Shown in pieces: positions 49,217 to 61,502 of a DNA stretch of 64,000 bases. The translations under genes and the position numbers were made by a program. Under the pieces are notes generated by a model, which saw only the letters and a program-made list of their open reading frames with translations, did not search any database and was not told where the DNA came from. Numbering within the stretch: the first letter of the stretch is position 1; each line of letters opens with the position of its first letter. The DNA is taken from NCBI GenBank assembly GCA_034231615.1, contig CM067312.1, positions 7,810,546 to 7,874,545 of the forward strand. The letters are read 5' to 3'. The DNA is from Meghimatium bilineatum. Its lineage: Eukaryota; Mollusca; Gastropoda; Stylommatophora; Philomycidae.

Positions 49217-49539
49217 AGCTAGATGCTTATCTACAACTTCTATGTGGTTTAGTCAAATATAGCTCTTACGGTGACTTACAGTAATTTAAACCTCGGACGT
49301 TAGTCCAATTTGGTTATGTCAGAGCTTTACAATCATAATCAAAATAGTGGAAGTCGCAGTTATGGTAATCCAGCCACCACGAACTTCGGTTATAAGCAGT
49401 TATTATCTAGAACTGAATGACTTGCATCTGTTTACTACCCAGATTATGAACTCCATGTTGAATGTGTACGTTTATGAAATAGTGAATTGTGTATACTTGC
49501 CAAGCAAATGATGTTCTTTAGTTTTATAGAATAGGCTAT
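49217..49539. other. intronic, no gene seen
   Basis: No recognisable feature. Confidence 0.4.
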
Positions 49540-50225
49540 GTGTCTTTGGAATAAGGTATGAGTTTTTGGAGTAAGGTAGGAGTCTTTGAAATAAGGTAGG
49601 AGTCTTTGGAATAAGGTATAAGTCTTTGGAATAGGGTAGGAGTCTTTGGAATAAGGTAGGAGTCTTTGGAATAAGGTATAAGTCTTTGGAATAGAGTAGG
49701 AGTCTTTGGAATAAGGTAGGAGTCTTTGGAATAAGGTAGGAGTTTTTGGAATAAGGTAGGAGTCTTTGGAATAAGGTAGGAGTCTTTGGAATAAGGTATG
49801 AGTCTTTGGAATAAGGTAGGAGTCTTTGGAATAAGGTATGAATCTTTGGAATAAGGTAGGAGTCTTTGGAATAAGGTATGATTCTTGGGAATAAGGTATT
49901 AATTTTCGGAATAAGGTATGATTTTTGGGAATACGGTATGAATCTTTGGAATAAAGTATGAATCTTTGGAATAAGGTATTATTCTTGGAAATAAGGTATG
50001 AGTCTTAGAAATAAAGTTTAAGTCTTTGGAATAAGGTATGATTTTTGGGAATAAGGTATGTGTCTTTGGAATAAGGTATGATTCTTGGGAATAATGTATT
50101 ATTCTTGGAAATAAGGTATGAGACTTTGGAATAAGGTATGATTTTTAAAATATGGCATGCATCTTTGGAATAAGGTAGGAGTCTTCGGAGAAAGGTATGG
50201 TTATTTGGAAATAAGTCAGGATTCT
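49540..50225. repeat. minisatellite, 20-bp unit, about 34 copies
   Basis: Unit GGAGTCTTTGGAATAAGGTA. The left half is uniform. The right half (after 49870) is diverged, with ATTCTTGGGAATAAGG forms. Confidence 0.96.
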
Positions 50226-50544
50226 TCTGATGACTTGATTACAGCAATGATCATGTTGTGAAGTTGCAAACATCAAACTTTATTTTCATTCTTGTGACAT
50301 GCATGACAGTGTTATTGTTATTAGAGTTTCTTTTAGTACCTAGGTAACAAACGGATCTGATTGCCCTATTATATTGTTGTCTGACTTTCTACAAATTTGT
50401 CTATTGAATCTCCAGTTTCATTTCTTGAACTTGGAGCTTACAACAACCAGTACTCGGTGTATCCATACCTCGTAGTCTGGATAACAGTCACAATCTAGAT
50501 TTTGTGATTCCATCTATTTTCCTTAGTCTGGACACCTATCACAA
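50226..50544. other. intronic, no gene seen
   Basis: No recognisable feature. Confidence 0.4.
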
Positions 50545-51372
50545 CATTAACTAGGTATATCCATATATATTCCTTAATACGAACACCTTCCACAACTTAC
50601 ATCAGGTGTATCCATATATATTCCTTAGTCCGGACACCTATCACACCTATACTAGGTGTATCCATATATATTCCTTAGTCCGGACACCTATCACACCTAT
50701 ACTAGGTGTATCCATATATATTCCTTAGTCCGGACACCTATCACACCTATACTAGGTGTATCCATATATATTCCTTAGTCCGGACACCTATCACATCTAT
50801 ACTAGGTGTATCCATATATATTCCTTAATACGAACACCTTCCACAACTTACATCAGGTGTATCCATATATATTCCTTAGTCCGAATACCTATCACACCTA
50901 TACTAGGTGTATCCATATATATTCCTTAGTCCGGACACCTATCACACCTATACTAGGTGCATCCATATATATTCCTTAGTCCGGACACCTATCACACCTA
51001 TACTAGGTGTATCCAAATATATTCCTTAGTCCGGACACCTATCACATCTATACTAGGTGTATCCATATATACTCCTTAGTGCGGACACCTATCACACCTA
51101 TACTAGGTGTATCCATATATATTCCTTAGTCCGGACACATCACACCTATACTAGGTGTATCCATATATACTCCTTAGTGCGGACACATATCACACCTGTA
51201 CTAGGTGTATCCATATATATTCCTTAGTCCGAATACCTATCACACCTATACTAGGTGTATCCATATATATTCCTTAGTCCGGACACCTATCACACCTATA
51301 CTAGGTGCATCCATATATATTCCTTAGTCCGGACACCTATCACACCTATACTAGGTGTATCCATCCATATTC
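50545..51372. repeat. minisatellite, 50-bp unit, about 16-17 copies
   Basis: Unit TATCCATATATATTCCTTAG plus TCCGGACACCTATCACACCT and ATACTAGGTG. A variant unit (AATACGAACACCTTCCACAA) occurs at about 50576 and again at 50826, 250 bp apart, so a five-unit block was duplicated. Confidence 0.96.
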
Positions 51373-51421
51373 CTTATTCTGGTATCGTAAAAGGTACAAA
51401 GGATTGGTTTCTTCATACTCT

Positions 51422-51690
51422 GTCTCAGGGGCCCGAGAGGGAAGCATAGAACAGCAACACTGTTTACCTTTCATGTATGTCGTAAGAGGCGAATGAGAAT
51501 GTTATGGGATGGAGTTAGCTCTCCTCTCACCCATATAGAGTCAATGACCTAAAGCCATGCTGAAGTCAGATGTGTCATACCGAAAGGCGCAGATATCGTA
51601 GCAATGTTATAAACCATGACGTAACGCATTCATTCCGTTCTCCGGGCTACATCCTGCTAATCTGCAGGAGTTTGAGAACGAACGCAGAAG
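51422..51690 (+). mobile_element. composite SINE, near full length, + orientation
   Basis: CAGGGGCCCGAGAGGGAAGC, GTCGTAAGAGGCGAATGAG, GCTGAAGTCAGATGTGTC, GAAAGGCGCAGATATC, CTGCTAATCTGCAGGAGTTT and the GAACGAACGCAGAAGAA tail. Just downstream of the 50-bp array. Confidence 0.88.
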
Positions 51691-51849
51691 AATATCATAC
51701 TTGGTTTTCACTACATGTACTTTATCTAAACCTTCCTTAGTCTACTCCTATTACATGTATGGGAATATGATAATGTTACAATATTTTACTCACACACGAC
51801 GATTGCTCATCTGTTCACGACGCCGGTAAGGGCAACAACATCGAGTATT

Positions 51850-52335
51850 TTCCTTAATTGCCAGTATGTTGTAAGAGGTGGCTAAGGTGATTGTGGGGTT
51901 ATATTTTTCCCAAGCTGTAGAGTGATATTGAAGCTATGCTGATTCTAGAACGCTCGTGTTATCTATCTATGCGGATTCTAGAACCCTCGTGTTATCTTTC
52001 TATGCTGATTCTAGAACCCTCGTGTTATCTATCTATGCTGATTCTAGAACCCTCGTGTTATCTATCTATGCTGATTCTAGAACCCTCGTGTTATCTATCT
52101 ATGCTGACTCTAGAACCCTCGTGTTTTCTATCTATGCTGATTCTAGAACCCTCGTGTTATCTATCTATGCTGATTCTAGAACCCTCGTGTTATCTATCTA
52201 TGCTATTCTGCTGGAATGCGTTAGGTCTAAAGGCGCATATATTATTGCCAAACAGTAAACGATAATAGAGCACATTACGATTATCTGACTTCGTCCTGCT
52301 AATCCACAGGAGTGTGAGAACGAACGCACTGACAG
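51850..52335 (+). mobile_element. composite SINE with an internal 33-bp minisatellite
   Basis: The left part has GTTGTAAGAGGTGGCTAAGG and TATTGAAGCTATGCTG. The right part has AGGCGCATATATTATTGCC, TCCTGCTAATCCACAGGAGT and GAGAACGAACGCA. Between them, at 51937-52206, ~8 copies of TGCTGATTCTAGAACCCTCG plus TGTTATCTATCTA have grown. The array starts where other copies read AGCCATGCTGAAGTCGGATG. Confidence 0.82.
51937..52206. repeat. minisatellite, 33-bp unit, about 8 copies, inside a SINE
   Basis: Exact 33-bp period with GCGG, GACT and TTTTC point variants. Both + frames here (YLSMLILEPSC and YADSRTLVLSI repeats) are artefacts. Confidence 0.95.
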
Positions 52336-52412
52336 TAGTATCTTAAATATACTTGGATAAGAAAGAGATTCGGTCACAAATTGCTACATGCCAAGAGAGA
52401 CAAATAAGGACC

Positions 52413-53635
52413 TTAACATAGAAACTACAATAACTATCTCAACATAGAAACTACAAATAATTATTATTTCAACATAGAAACTACAAATAATAATTATCTC
52501 AACATAGAAATTACAAGGAATAATGATTCTAACATAGAAATTACAAGGAATAATGATTCTAACATAGAAATTACAAGGAATAATGATTCTTACATAGAAA
52601 TTACAAGGAATAATGATTCTAACAGAAATTACAAGGAATAATGATTCTAACATAGAAATTACAAGGAATAATGATTCTAACATAGAAACTGTTAGTAATA
52701 ATTTTTCTATAACATAGAGATTACAAGTAATAATTATTCCTACATTTAAAAAAAATACAATTTGTAATAAACCCAACATAGAAACTACAAGTAATACTGA
52801 CTCTAACGTATAATCTGCAAGAAATAATGATCATAACAAAGAAATAACAAGTAATAATGATTCTAGCATAGAAACTACAATAATAATCATAACATAGAAA
52901 CTGCACGTAATAATGATTGGACATAGGCAAGTAATAATGACTGGACAGAGAAACTGCACGCAATAATGACTGGACATAGAAACTGCAAGTAATAATGACT
53001 GGACATAGAAACTGCATGTAATAATGATTCTAGTATAGAAACTACAGTAATGATCATAACATAGAAACTGCATGTAATAATGACTGAACATAGAAACTGC
53101 ACGTAATAATTACTGGACATAGAAACTGTACGTAATAATGACTGGACATAGAAACTGCAAGTAATAATGACTGGACATAGAAACTGCACGTAATAATTAC
53201 TGGACATAGAAACTGCAAGTAATAATGACTGGACATAGAAACTGCAAGTAATAATGACTGGACATAGAAACTGCAAGTAATAATGACTGGACATAGAAAC
53301 TGCATGTAATAATGACTGGACATAGAAACTGCATGTAATAATGACTGGACATAGAAACTGCATGTAATAATGACTGGACATAGAAACTGCATGTAATAAT
53401 GACTGGACATAGAAACTGCATGTAATAATGACTGGACATAGAAACTGCATGTAATAATGACTGGACATAGAAACTGCATGTAATAATGACTGGACATAGA
53501 AACTGCATGTAATAATGACTGGACATAGAAACTGCATGTAATAATGATTCTAGCATAGAAACTACAGTAATGATCATAACATAGAAACTGTACGTCATAA
53601 TGACTGGACATAGAAACTGCAAGTAATATAACATA
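52413..53635. repeat. minisatellite, 29-30-bp unit, about 41 copies
   Basis: Two subtypes. On the left are AACATAGAAATTACAAGGAA units (30 bp). On the right are GACTGGACATAGAAACTGCA units (29 bp), with CATGTAAT copies at 53280-53540. A composite stretch (ATTCTAGCATAGAAACTACA, then TGATCATAACATAG) occurs near 52860, 53030 and 53550, again showing block duplication. Long minus frames (VSMSSHYYMQFLCPVIITCS) are artefacts. Confidence 0.96.
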
Positions 53636-53639
53636 TAGA

Positions 53640-54494
53640 CACCACGACCACTGATACAATTAAATCTGCTTCATATTTTCCTATACTCTACATGAACCAA
53701 TTACCGTTATTTTTCGAATGGGCACGCTCTATTGAAAACAACTGACCATAAAACTCGGAGATCCATAATTCTGTATATCTTCTGCAATCATTCATAATAT
53801 TTGTTCATGATATTAGACTGCCTTTATATTGAATATCTCGTATAAATGACACAAAACACCATCTTTTGTTGTCTGCAGTAAAGATGTGTTAGGTTCTGGT
53901 CTCCAGCTAGTCATCGATCTATAAGAAACACGAGAACCCCTTTAGAAGATCCGTGAATAAGATCGCTAAGGGAATATACGTGAAATATATATTCGTCTGT
54001 TGTACTCTATTGACTAGATTTAACTGGACTCCAGGGGCAGGACGTAGTGCTCAGACAGCTGTGAATGGACAGTCATAGAAGTGTCTAAATGTCGATTCTT
54101 AATACAAGACTCGATTTTCAATAATTGTATAGCCAAGAGTTAAAGCTTTTCATGAACGGCAACTTGACGGTGATTTCCATATACACTAGGTCTAGAAGGA
54201 TTCTCCGATATAATTTTTATCACTCCAGCATGGGATCGTTCGGTAGAGCAATAAAATAGTCCACGCACTATTTTTCCCTTGATCGAAATAATTCTGCTAC
54301 TTGCAACAATGTCTTCGTGAGCGATGTATTCATTTGACTAGATCGGCGTTTCTCAAAATCTATTCTGTGTGACACTTGTATAATTTTTAAATGTTCCTTG
54401 GTTTGAATATCAGGGGAGGTTCATTAATTTAGTTATTGATAAAATTGAGAGATGTACAGAAACTCGATATATATATAAAATACGTTCTAATGAT
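53640..54494. other. intronic, no gene seen
   Basis: Unique AT-rich DNA between two related arrays. Confidence 0.4.
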
Positions 54495-55285
54495 TTTAAC
54501 ATAGAAACTACAAGAACATAGAAATTACAAGAATATTGAAATTGAAAGAACATAGAAACTACTAGAATATAGTAACTACCAGATCATAGAAATTACCAGA
54601 TCATAGAAACTACAAGAATATAGAAACTACCAGAATATAGAAACTACAAGATCATAGAAACTATAAGAACATAGAAACTACAAGAATATAGAAACTACAA
54701 GAACATAGAAACTACAAGAATATAGAAACAACAAGAATATAGACACTCCAAGATCATAGAAACTTGAGAACATAGAAACAACAAGAACATAGAAACAACA
54801 AGAACATAGAAACAACAAGAACATAGAAACAACAAGAACATAGAAACTACAAGACCATAGAAACTACCAGTATATAGAAACTACAAGATCATAGAAACTA
54901 CAAGAAAATAGAAACTACAAGAACATAGAAACTGCAAGAACATAGAAACTACAAGAACATAGAAACTCCAAGATCATAGAAACTATAAGAACATAGAAAC
55001 AACAAGAACATAGAAACAACAAGAATATAGAAACTACAAGAACATAGAAAAAACAAGAATATAGAAACTACAAGAACATAGAAACTACAAGAACATAGAA
55101 ACTTGAGAACATAGAAACAACAAGAACATAGAAACAACAAGAACATAGAAACTACAAGAACATAGAAACTTGAGAACATAGAAACAACAAGAACATAGAA
55201 ACTTGAGAACATAGAAACAACAAGAACATAGAAACTACAAGAACATAGAAACAACAAGAACATAGAAAGAACAAGAACTTAACAA
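54495..55285. repeat. minisatellite, 17-bp unit, about 45 copies
   Basis: Unit AACATAGAAACTACAAG, with CTTGAG, AACAAC and CCAG variants. The core ACATAGAAACT is the same as in the array at 52413-53635, so the two are related. Confidence 0.95.
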
Positions 55286-55394
55286 GATACTACAAGAATA
55301 ATGTAGAAGAAAAGAAACAGCAAGTAATATAATGAGTTGAGAGAGAAATCATCTAAAACAATGATAAGTATAGTTTGTATATAGACTCTATAAA

Positions 55395-55500
55395 TACGAG
55401 GTCCGGCTCTGTGACAGTGTGGTACTGAGTGTCTGTGACAGCCAAAGTAACGGGTTCGAACTCCCACCGCATGTGTCAGAACCGTTCAGAAATGTGTTGC
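55395..55500 (+). mobile_element. tRNA-derived SINE, 3' truncated
   Basis: ACGAGGTCCGGCTCTGTGAC, GCCAAAGTAACGGGTTCGAA (B box) and CAGAACCGTTCAGAAATG match the head of the copy at 9690. Confidence 0.78.
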
Positions 55501-56208
55501 AGATTAATACCACTATTAATAAAAAAGATGATGAAAACAACTATAACAAAATGAATAAAGGTGAAAACATTTGATGTTTCGGTCAGAATATCTTTTTTAA
55601 ATAGATATATAATAATATATAGGTAAGTCAGCAGCAAAAATATTTATTGAAAATATCTCTAAGAATATAATAAAAAAAGAGTCCCTTGTTTTGTTGGCTG
55701 CTGCGGTGATTACTTTTTATTATTTTCTTAGAGATGTTGGAAATTAATAATTGTTTTTTGTTTTATTATTTGCTGTTTAATTATTGTATTTCTGTTCAGA
55801 TGGTGATCGTATAGCCTTCATAATATCAACTGTTATTCTACGCTATTCGTTGTAGTAGAGTAGCTTTAGTGGGTGCATTCTGAAACCGAAGTCAAGCTAT
55901 GGAGTATAGAAGTGATCTGTCTATTCGCTAAACAATTTGTTGCCTTTCAGCGTCAGGGGTAGAAGTGATCAGTCTATTCGCTAAACCATTTGTTGCCTTT
56001 CAGCGTCAGGAGTAGAAGTGATAAACAATAGAAGCATAGAAAGAAGGTGAAAATATGTCAGTTTTTACATCAAGGGTTATTTCAACAACTTGTTGATGTC
56101 TTCATTGCGGTAACAACAACAATATAACGAACATCAACGACAACACCAACACCAAGGATAAAACATAAAACATCCATTAATTATGTTGTAATTTAATCGT
56201 TATTTTAA
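55501..56208. other. intronic, one 53-bp direct duplication
   Basis: AGAAGTGATC.GTCTATTCGC through TTTCAGCGTCAGG occurs twice, at about 55908 and 55961, followed by a third start (AGTAGAAGTGATAAAC). TGTTTCGGTCAGAATATC at 55576 belongs to the dispersed CGAAACGTC-type motif. No gene. Confidence 0.45.
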
Positions 56209-56640
<432 letters not shown>

Positions 56641-56812
56641 TTGTTTATCTATACGTTTTCGGTGAATAATGGAAAAAACCAATGCTCTCCATTTCACGTG
56701 ATGCGATACTGAAATTTTGCATGTCGTTTTGCATCTATAGCCTTGAAGGTAGTTCTACGTAGAGTTTTGTATAATTCTTTCTCTCTATGTTTTGCCATCT
56801 TTTTTCATTCAT

Positions 56813-57121
56813 TCAAAGTACATATCTAATATTTCTATCGTTTCTTCTTATTGTCATAGAAACATATTGCTGTTTGTTGTCTTCTCTGTCCTGCATGTTT
56901 ACTTGAATTCTTCCCACCCAATATTTACGTTTTCTAAGACATTTATTCTCAAATGAACTTAATATTTTCTCCAGTGCTTTTGTTAACTTCCAACTTTCGC
57001 AATCATATGTTAGTTCGGATATCATACTGGAGTTAAACATTTTTAGTTTGGCATATTTATGTATTGTCTTTTTTATTTCCAAGTGTGTGTTAATTTTAAC
57101 ATGTGCATCCGGTTTATTCAT
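56813..57121 (-). pseudogene. RTE-like reverse transcriptase fragment
   Basis: The minus frame reads KLKMFNSSMISELTYDCESW, then KLTKALEKILSSFENKCLRK and YWVGRIQV. The TY.CESWKLT block matches TYGCESWTLT of RTE-like elements. The fragment starts with INTHLEIKKTIHKYAK. Confidence 0.75.
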
Positions 57122-57760
57122 ATTTCTTGTCTTCCCTATGTTTGTCCTATGTCTTCCCTATGTTTGTCCTATGTCTTCCCCTATGTGTGTCCTATATTTT
57201 CCCTATGATTGTCAAATAAGTTATCTATGTTACTGTTATGTCTTTCTTATGTTAGTCTTATATCTTCCATATATTTGTCATATGTTTTCCATATGTTTGT
57301 CATATCATCTCTATGTTTGTCATATCTTACCTATGTTTGTTAGGGCCAGATAAATGGAACATTTTATATGGAACAAAACAACAGCTCACAAACACATGCA
57401 TATATCCACAATGGCATTGGGTCAAACGGAATGAGCCCATGGACCGCTGAATCAGCAACCTATGTTTGATGTATTTGACCTATGTTAGTCCTATGTCTTC
57501 CTCATGTTTGTTATATCTTCCATATCTTTATTCTATCTTCCATATCTTTGTTCTATCTTCCATATCTTTGTTCTATCTTCCCTATCTTTGGCATATCTTA
57601 CCTAATTTAGTGACATGTCTTCCCTAGATTTGTTGTATCTGAACTATGTCAGTCTTATGTCTTCCCTAAGTTAGTACCATGTCTTACCTTGCTAGTCCTA
57701 TGTTTTCCCGATGGTTGTCCTATCTGACCTATGTCGGTCTATGTATTTTTTATGACATTC
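57122..57760. repeat. degenerate minisatellite CCTATGTTTGTCCTATGTCTT
   Basis: Loose repeats of CCTATGTTTGT / CTATGTCTTCC / CATATCTTTGTTCTATCTTC of 11-20 bp. A ~120-bp stretch at 57343-57462 (AGGGCCAGATAAATGGAACA to CTGAATCAGC) has no repeat character and looks like an insertion. Confidence 0.8.
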
Positions 57761-57794
57761 CTTTGTCCATCCTTCATTGTATGTTCTTATGAGC

Positions 57795-57908
57795 AGTCAT
57801 TCCAATCATACAGCTGTAGGCACATCATCATCACGAATTTTACACACATAATCATACAGTTGTAGGCACTTCATCATCACAAATTTTACACATGTAGTCA
57901 TACAATTA
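57795..57908. repeat. ~45-bp repeat, 2.5 copies
   Basis: AATCATACAGCTGTAGGCAC and CATCATCACGAATTTTACAC alternate. Confidence 0.85.
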
Positions 57909-58006
57909 TTACTAGATTAGACATTCAAGATGTCTTCCTCAATGGTAAAATGTACAGTTCATGAAAAATTTTTACACTTGATAATATTATATTTACATGT
58001 TGAAAT

Positions 58007-58113
58007 TATTGTGCTATCATCACTGTATGACATTATTGTGCTATCATCACTGTATCACATTATTGTGCTATCATCACTGTATCACATTATTGTGCTATCA
58101 CTGTATCACATTT
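58007..58113. repeat. minisatellite, 27-bp unit, about 4 copies, just upstream of an exon
   Basis: Unit TTATTGTGCTATCATCACTG plus TATCACA. It ends about 41 bp before the 3' splice site at 58154. Confidence 0.93.
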
Positions 58114-58154
58114 ATAATAGATGTTATTTTTATGGTTTATTTTTCATTCTCCAG

Positions 58155-58897
58155 ACCATACCAGCAACAAGTTGGGCTCTCAAATGTACCATCGTGGGGG
58201 TCCTGCCATTCCTGACGCCAAGAATAGGCACCAACTCTATCATCAGCACAGACTTTCGCTACATCCTCCAAAAACGGGGCGACAAATGCCAGTCGTGCCG
58301 TCCAAAGAGACACCTTTGAGACCATCTACAACTTCTCAACGGTCTCCTTACAGTTCGGTAACTTCCGACTTTGAATCGGACTATTCCGGAGACCAAGGTT
58401 CCCACAATAGATCAGACTCAGAGAGACCAGCACAAGTTCATCAATACTTTCATACTTTAGGGAATCCTGGAAGTGCCTCAATGGCCGCAAATCAGGTACC
58501 TATGTTCAGACCTCATGGTCCAAACTCTTCTATGAATATGGCACAAGACTGGCCCAGCCGTTTAGCGCAGTCCTACAACATCAACACACCTGCAAATAAC
58601 AGCGCTCTCATGCGGTCATTCCACGGGCAATCCAGCAATCGTTTCGCCATATCTCCTCCAATGACGAGCTTAAGCTCAGAACGTTTAACTCACCCAAATA
58701 CGGACAGAACCTACACATCACCGTCGGACAGATCCTACAAGTACGCCGACAGATCAAACACTTTATCCTCACTCACAAATACTCAATCAAGCCTCAACGA
58801 TGATGACCGAACAACGACTTCCGGAAGTTATTCTATAAATCACGATGATGTCCGACGGGAAATTGACTCCATGATTGTTCGCGATAGTGTTGTATAG
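58155..58897 (+). CDS. terminal exon, Ser/Asn-rich cytoplasmic tail with PDZ-type C-terminus
   Basis: A 743-bp last exon. The acceptor is TTTATTTTTCATTCTCCAG; the split codon G/AC continues from the exon at 41839-41971 (phase 1). It encodes ~246 residues ending at TAG (58895-58897). Segments include GSQMYHRGGPAIPDAKNRH, PVVPSKETPLRPSTTSQRSP, SSVTSDFESDYSGDQGS, a middle with FHTLGNPGSASMAANQVPMF, two TYTSPSDRSYK/YADRS-like Tyr blocks, and the end REIDSMIVRDSVV. The final S-V-V fits a class I PDZ ligand, typical of junction and adhesion receptors (inference). There is no membrane helix or enzyme domain. With the two upstream exons this gives ~330 residues of continuous sequence. The most likely identity is a protocadherin-like tail; another Ser-rich receptor tail is possible. 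Coding quality is clear from codon balance and absence of repeats. Confidence 0.88.
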
Positions 58898-59117
58898 ATC
58901 TATATAATCGTCAGTAGTAGGTCGACGATTCCACCTTGAACTACGCAAAACAAATATAACATCTACATAGATAAACATTATGTAGATTAATCATATTTAT
59001 TTGTGAGATTAACAAACTGGCTTTAAATGATATATTTTGACAATATTTTTCATATTTACATATTTATTTGAATAATTTCAAATTTGTGCTGCTAATTATT
59101 TCTTGATTCTTGGTTAG
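58898..59117 (+). other. probable 3' UTR
   Basis: AT-rich sequence right after the stop, with ATTTATTTG-type AU-rich words at ~58997 and 59062. No canonical AATAAA is seen within this stretch. Confidence 0.45.
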
Positions 59118-59382
59118 AAACTGGCCTCACAGCACGGGGGGGGGGGGGGGCATTCCCATAAGTGTTCCGCCCTCTGTTCCAGCAGCCGTCCGACACGATG
59201 GTGTTTCGAGTCTAATGCCGCCGAAACAGTCGTCGACATTAGGGCACAACTCTGGCCATTGCGACAGGTTTCTTTGTTGCTCCGCCCACCCACGCCGTGC
59301 CCGCAACAGTTTAAGCACAACGTCGGCCTGTCGGAACAACATGGTAACTGTTATCGAAGGTTACGACTATGGGATTGTATAG
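59118..59382 (+). other. GC-rich, partly open segment after the stop; possible alternative last exon
   Basis: It is preceded by an acceptor-like TTTCTTGATTCTTGGTTAG (AG at 59116-59117). It contains a run of 15 G (59136-59150), then sequence much richer in GC than its surroundings. One + frame runs to TAG at 59380-59382 (end VIEGYDYGIV); the frame that would follow the phase-1 donor at 41971 is also open, to a stop near 59393. Neither translation is recognisable. It could equally be structured 3' UTR. Confidence 0.35.
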
Positions 59383-59594
59383 ATCATGTGTCATGAAGCT
59401 TTTCTAAGAAGATACCCTCAATATAAAGGCATGCCATCTACAAAGGTTTTCTGTTGCATGGTTGGATTGTCTAGTGAGCCAATGGTGAGACCCACAGACG
59501 CAACCGCATGCTAATTGTTGAGAGCTAAATGACAAATTGGTGTGCACCTTGTAACAGTAACAAACATTGACATCATGCACAGTAATATTTTATA

Positions 59595-61225
59595 CATCTA
59601 TGGACCACTCCATGTTATATTACTATGGACCACTCTATGTTATATGATTATGGACCACTCCATGTTATATGACTATGGACCACTCCATGTTATATGACTA
59701 TGGACCACTCTATGTTATATGACTATGGAACACTCCATGTTATATGACTATGGACCACTCAATTTTATATGACTAGAACACTCCATGTTATATGACTAGA
59801 ACACTCCGCGTTATATGACTAGAACAGTCCGTGTTATATGACTAAAACACTCCGTGTTATATGATTAGAACACTCCGTGTTATATGATTAGAACACTCCG
59901 TGTTATATGGCTAGAACACTCCGTGTTATATGACTAAAACACTCCGTGTTATATGATTAGAACACTCCGTGTTATATGGCTAGAACACTCCGTGTTATAT
60001 GACTAGAACACTCCATGTTATATGACTAGAACACTCCGTGTTATATGGCTAGAACACTCCATGTTATATGACTAGAACACTCCATGTTATATGGCTAGAA
60101 CACTCCATGTTATATGGCTAGAACACTCCATGTTATATGACTAGAACACTCCATGTTATATGACTAGAACACTCCATGTTATATGGCTAGAACACTCCGT
60201 GTTATATGACTAGAACACTCCGTGTTATATAACTAGAACACTCCGTGTTATATGACTAGAACACTCCGTGTTATATGATTAGAACACTCCGTGTTATATG
60301 GCTAGAACACTCCGTGTTATATGACTAGAACACTCCATGTTATATGACTAGAACACTCCGTGTTATATGACTAGAACACTCCATGTTATATGGCTAGAAC
60401 ACTCCATGTTATATGGCTAGAACACTCCATGTTATATGGCTAGAACACTCCATTTTATATGGCTAGAACACTCCATGTTATATGGCTAGAACACTCCATG
60501 TTATATGGCTAGAACACTCCATGTTATATGGCTAGAACACTCCAAGTTATATGGCTAGAACACTCCATGTTATATGGCTAGAACACTCCATGTTATATGA
60601 CTAGAACACTCCATGTTATATGACTAAAACACTCCGTGTTATATGATTAGAACACTCCGTGTTATATGATTAGAACACTCCATGTTATATGACTAGAACA
60701 CTCCATGTTATATGGCTAGAACACTCCATGTTATATGGCTAGAACACTCCATGTTATATGACTAGAACACTCCATGTTATATGACTAGAACACTCCATGT
60801 TATATGGCTAGAACACTCCGTGTTATATGACTAGAACACTCCGTGTTATATAACTAGAACACTCCGTGTTATATGACTAGAACACTCCGTGTTATATGAT
60901 TAGAACACTCAGTGTTATATGGTTAGAACACTCCGTGTTATATGACTAGAACACTCCGTGTTATATGACTAGAACACTCCGTGTTATATGACTAGAACAC
61001 TCCATGTTATATGGCTAGAACACTCCATGTTATATGGCTAGAACACTCCATGTTATATGGCTAGAACACTCCATGTTATATGGCTAGAACACTCCATGTT
61101 ATATGGCTAGAACACTCCATGTTATATGGCTAGAACACTCCGTGTTATATAACTAGAACACTCAGTGTTATATGACTAGAACACTCCATGTTATATGACT
61201 AAAACACTCCGTGTTATATGACTAT
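59595..61225. repeat. minisatellite, 25-bp then 23-bp unit, about 70 copies
   Basis: The largest array. The left end has ACTATGGACCACTCCATGTT units at 25-bp spacing (59595-59770). These give way to TATGGCTAGAACACTCCATG units at 23 bp. CATG/CGTG and GGCT/GACT/GATT variants form long blocks that repeat (compare ~59840-60180 with 60640-60900), pointing to large-scale duplication. Confidence 0.97.
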
Positions 61226-61502
61226 TGTTGTTGAAATATCTTATTTAGGACATATCAAGGAACCTAGTGGTATCTGGGTCCGATTCCAAGTAAGCAATGT
61301 TTTTTTTTGTTGTGTCGAAGTGTAAATTTGTTTTAAATCCACCCTGAACACGACATGGCGACAGCAAGGGCATGCACCTTTATCATATAAGCCACTGAAA
61401 CATCTCTGTAATTCCCTAACTAATAAAATGCTGTATTGACAGATAGATAAACCCTCAATTATTTGCTGCAGTATTTAGTTAATATTTACGTTCAGTAAGT
61501 TG
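61226..61502. other. unassigned, no gene seen
   Basis: Unique DNA between the array and the retroelement. Confidence 0.4.

Noticed and set aside
52887..53659. Overlapping minus-strand ORFs of 145-216 residues
   Set aside because: Translations of the 29-bp array in three frames; a period not divisible by three cycles all frames through the same peptides.
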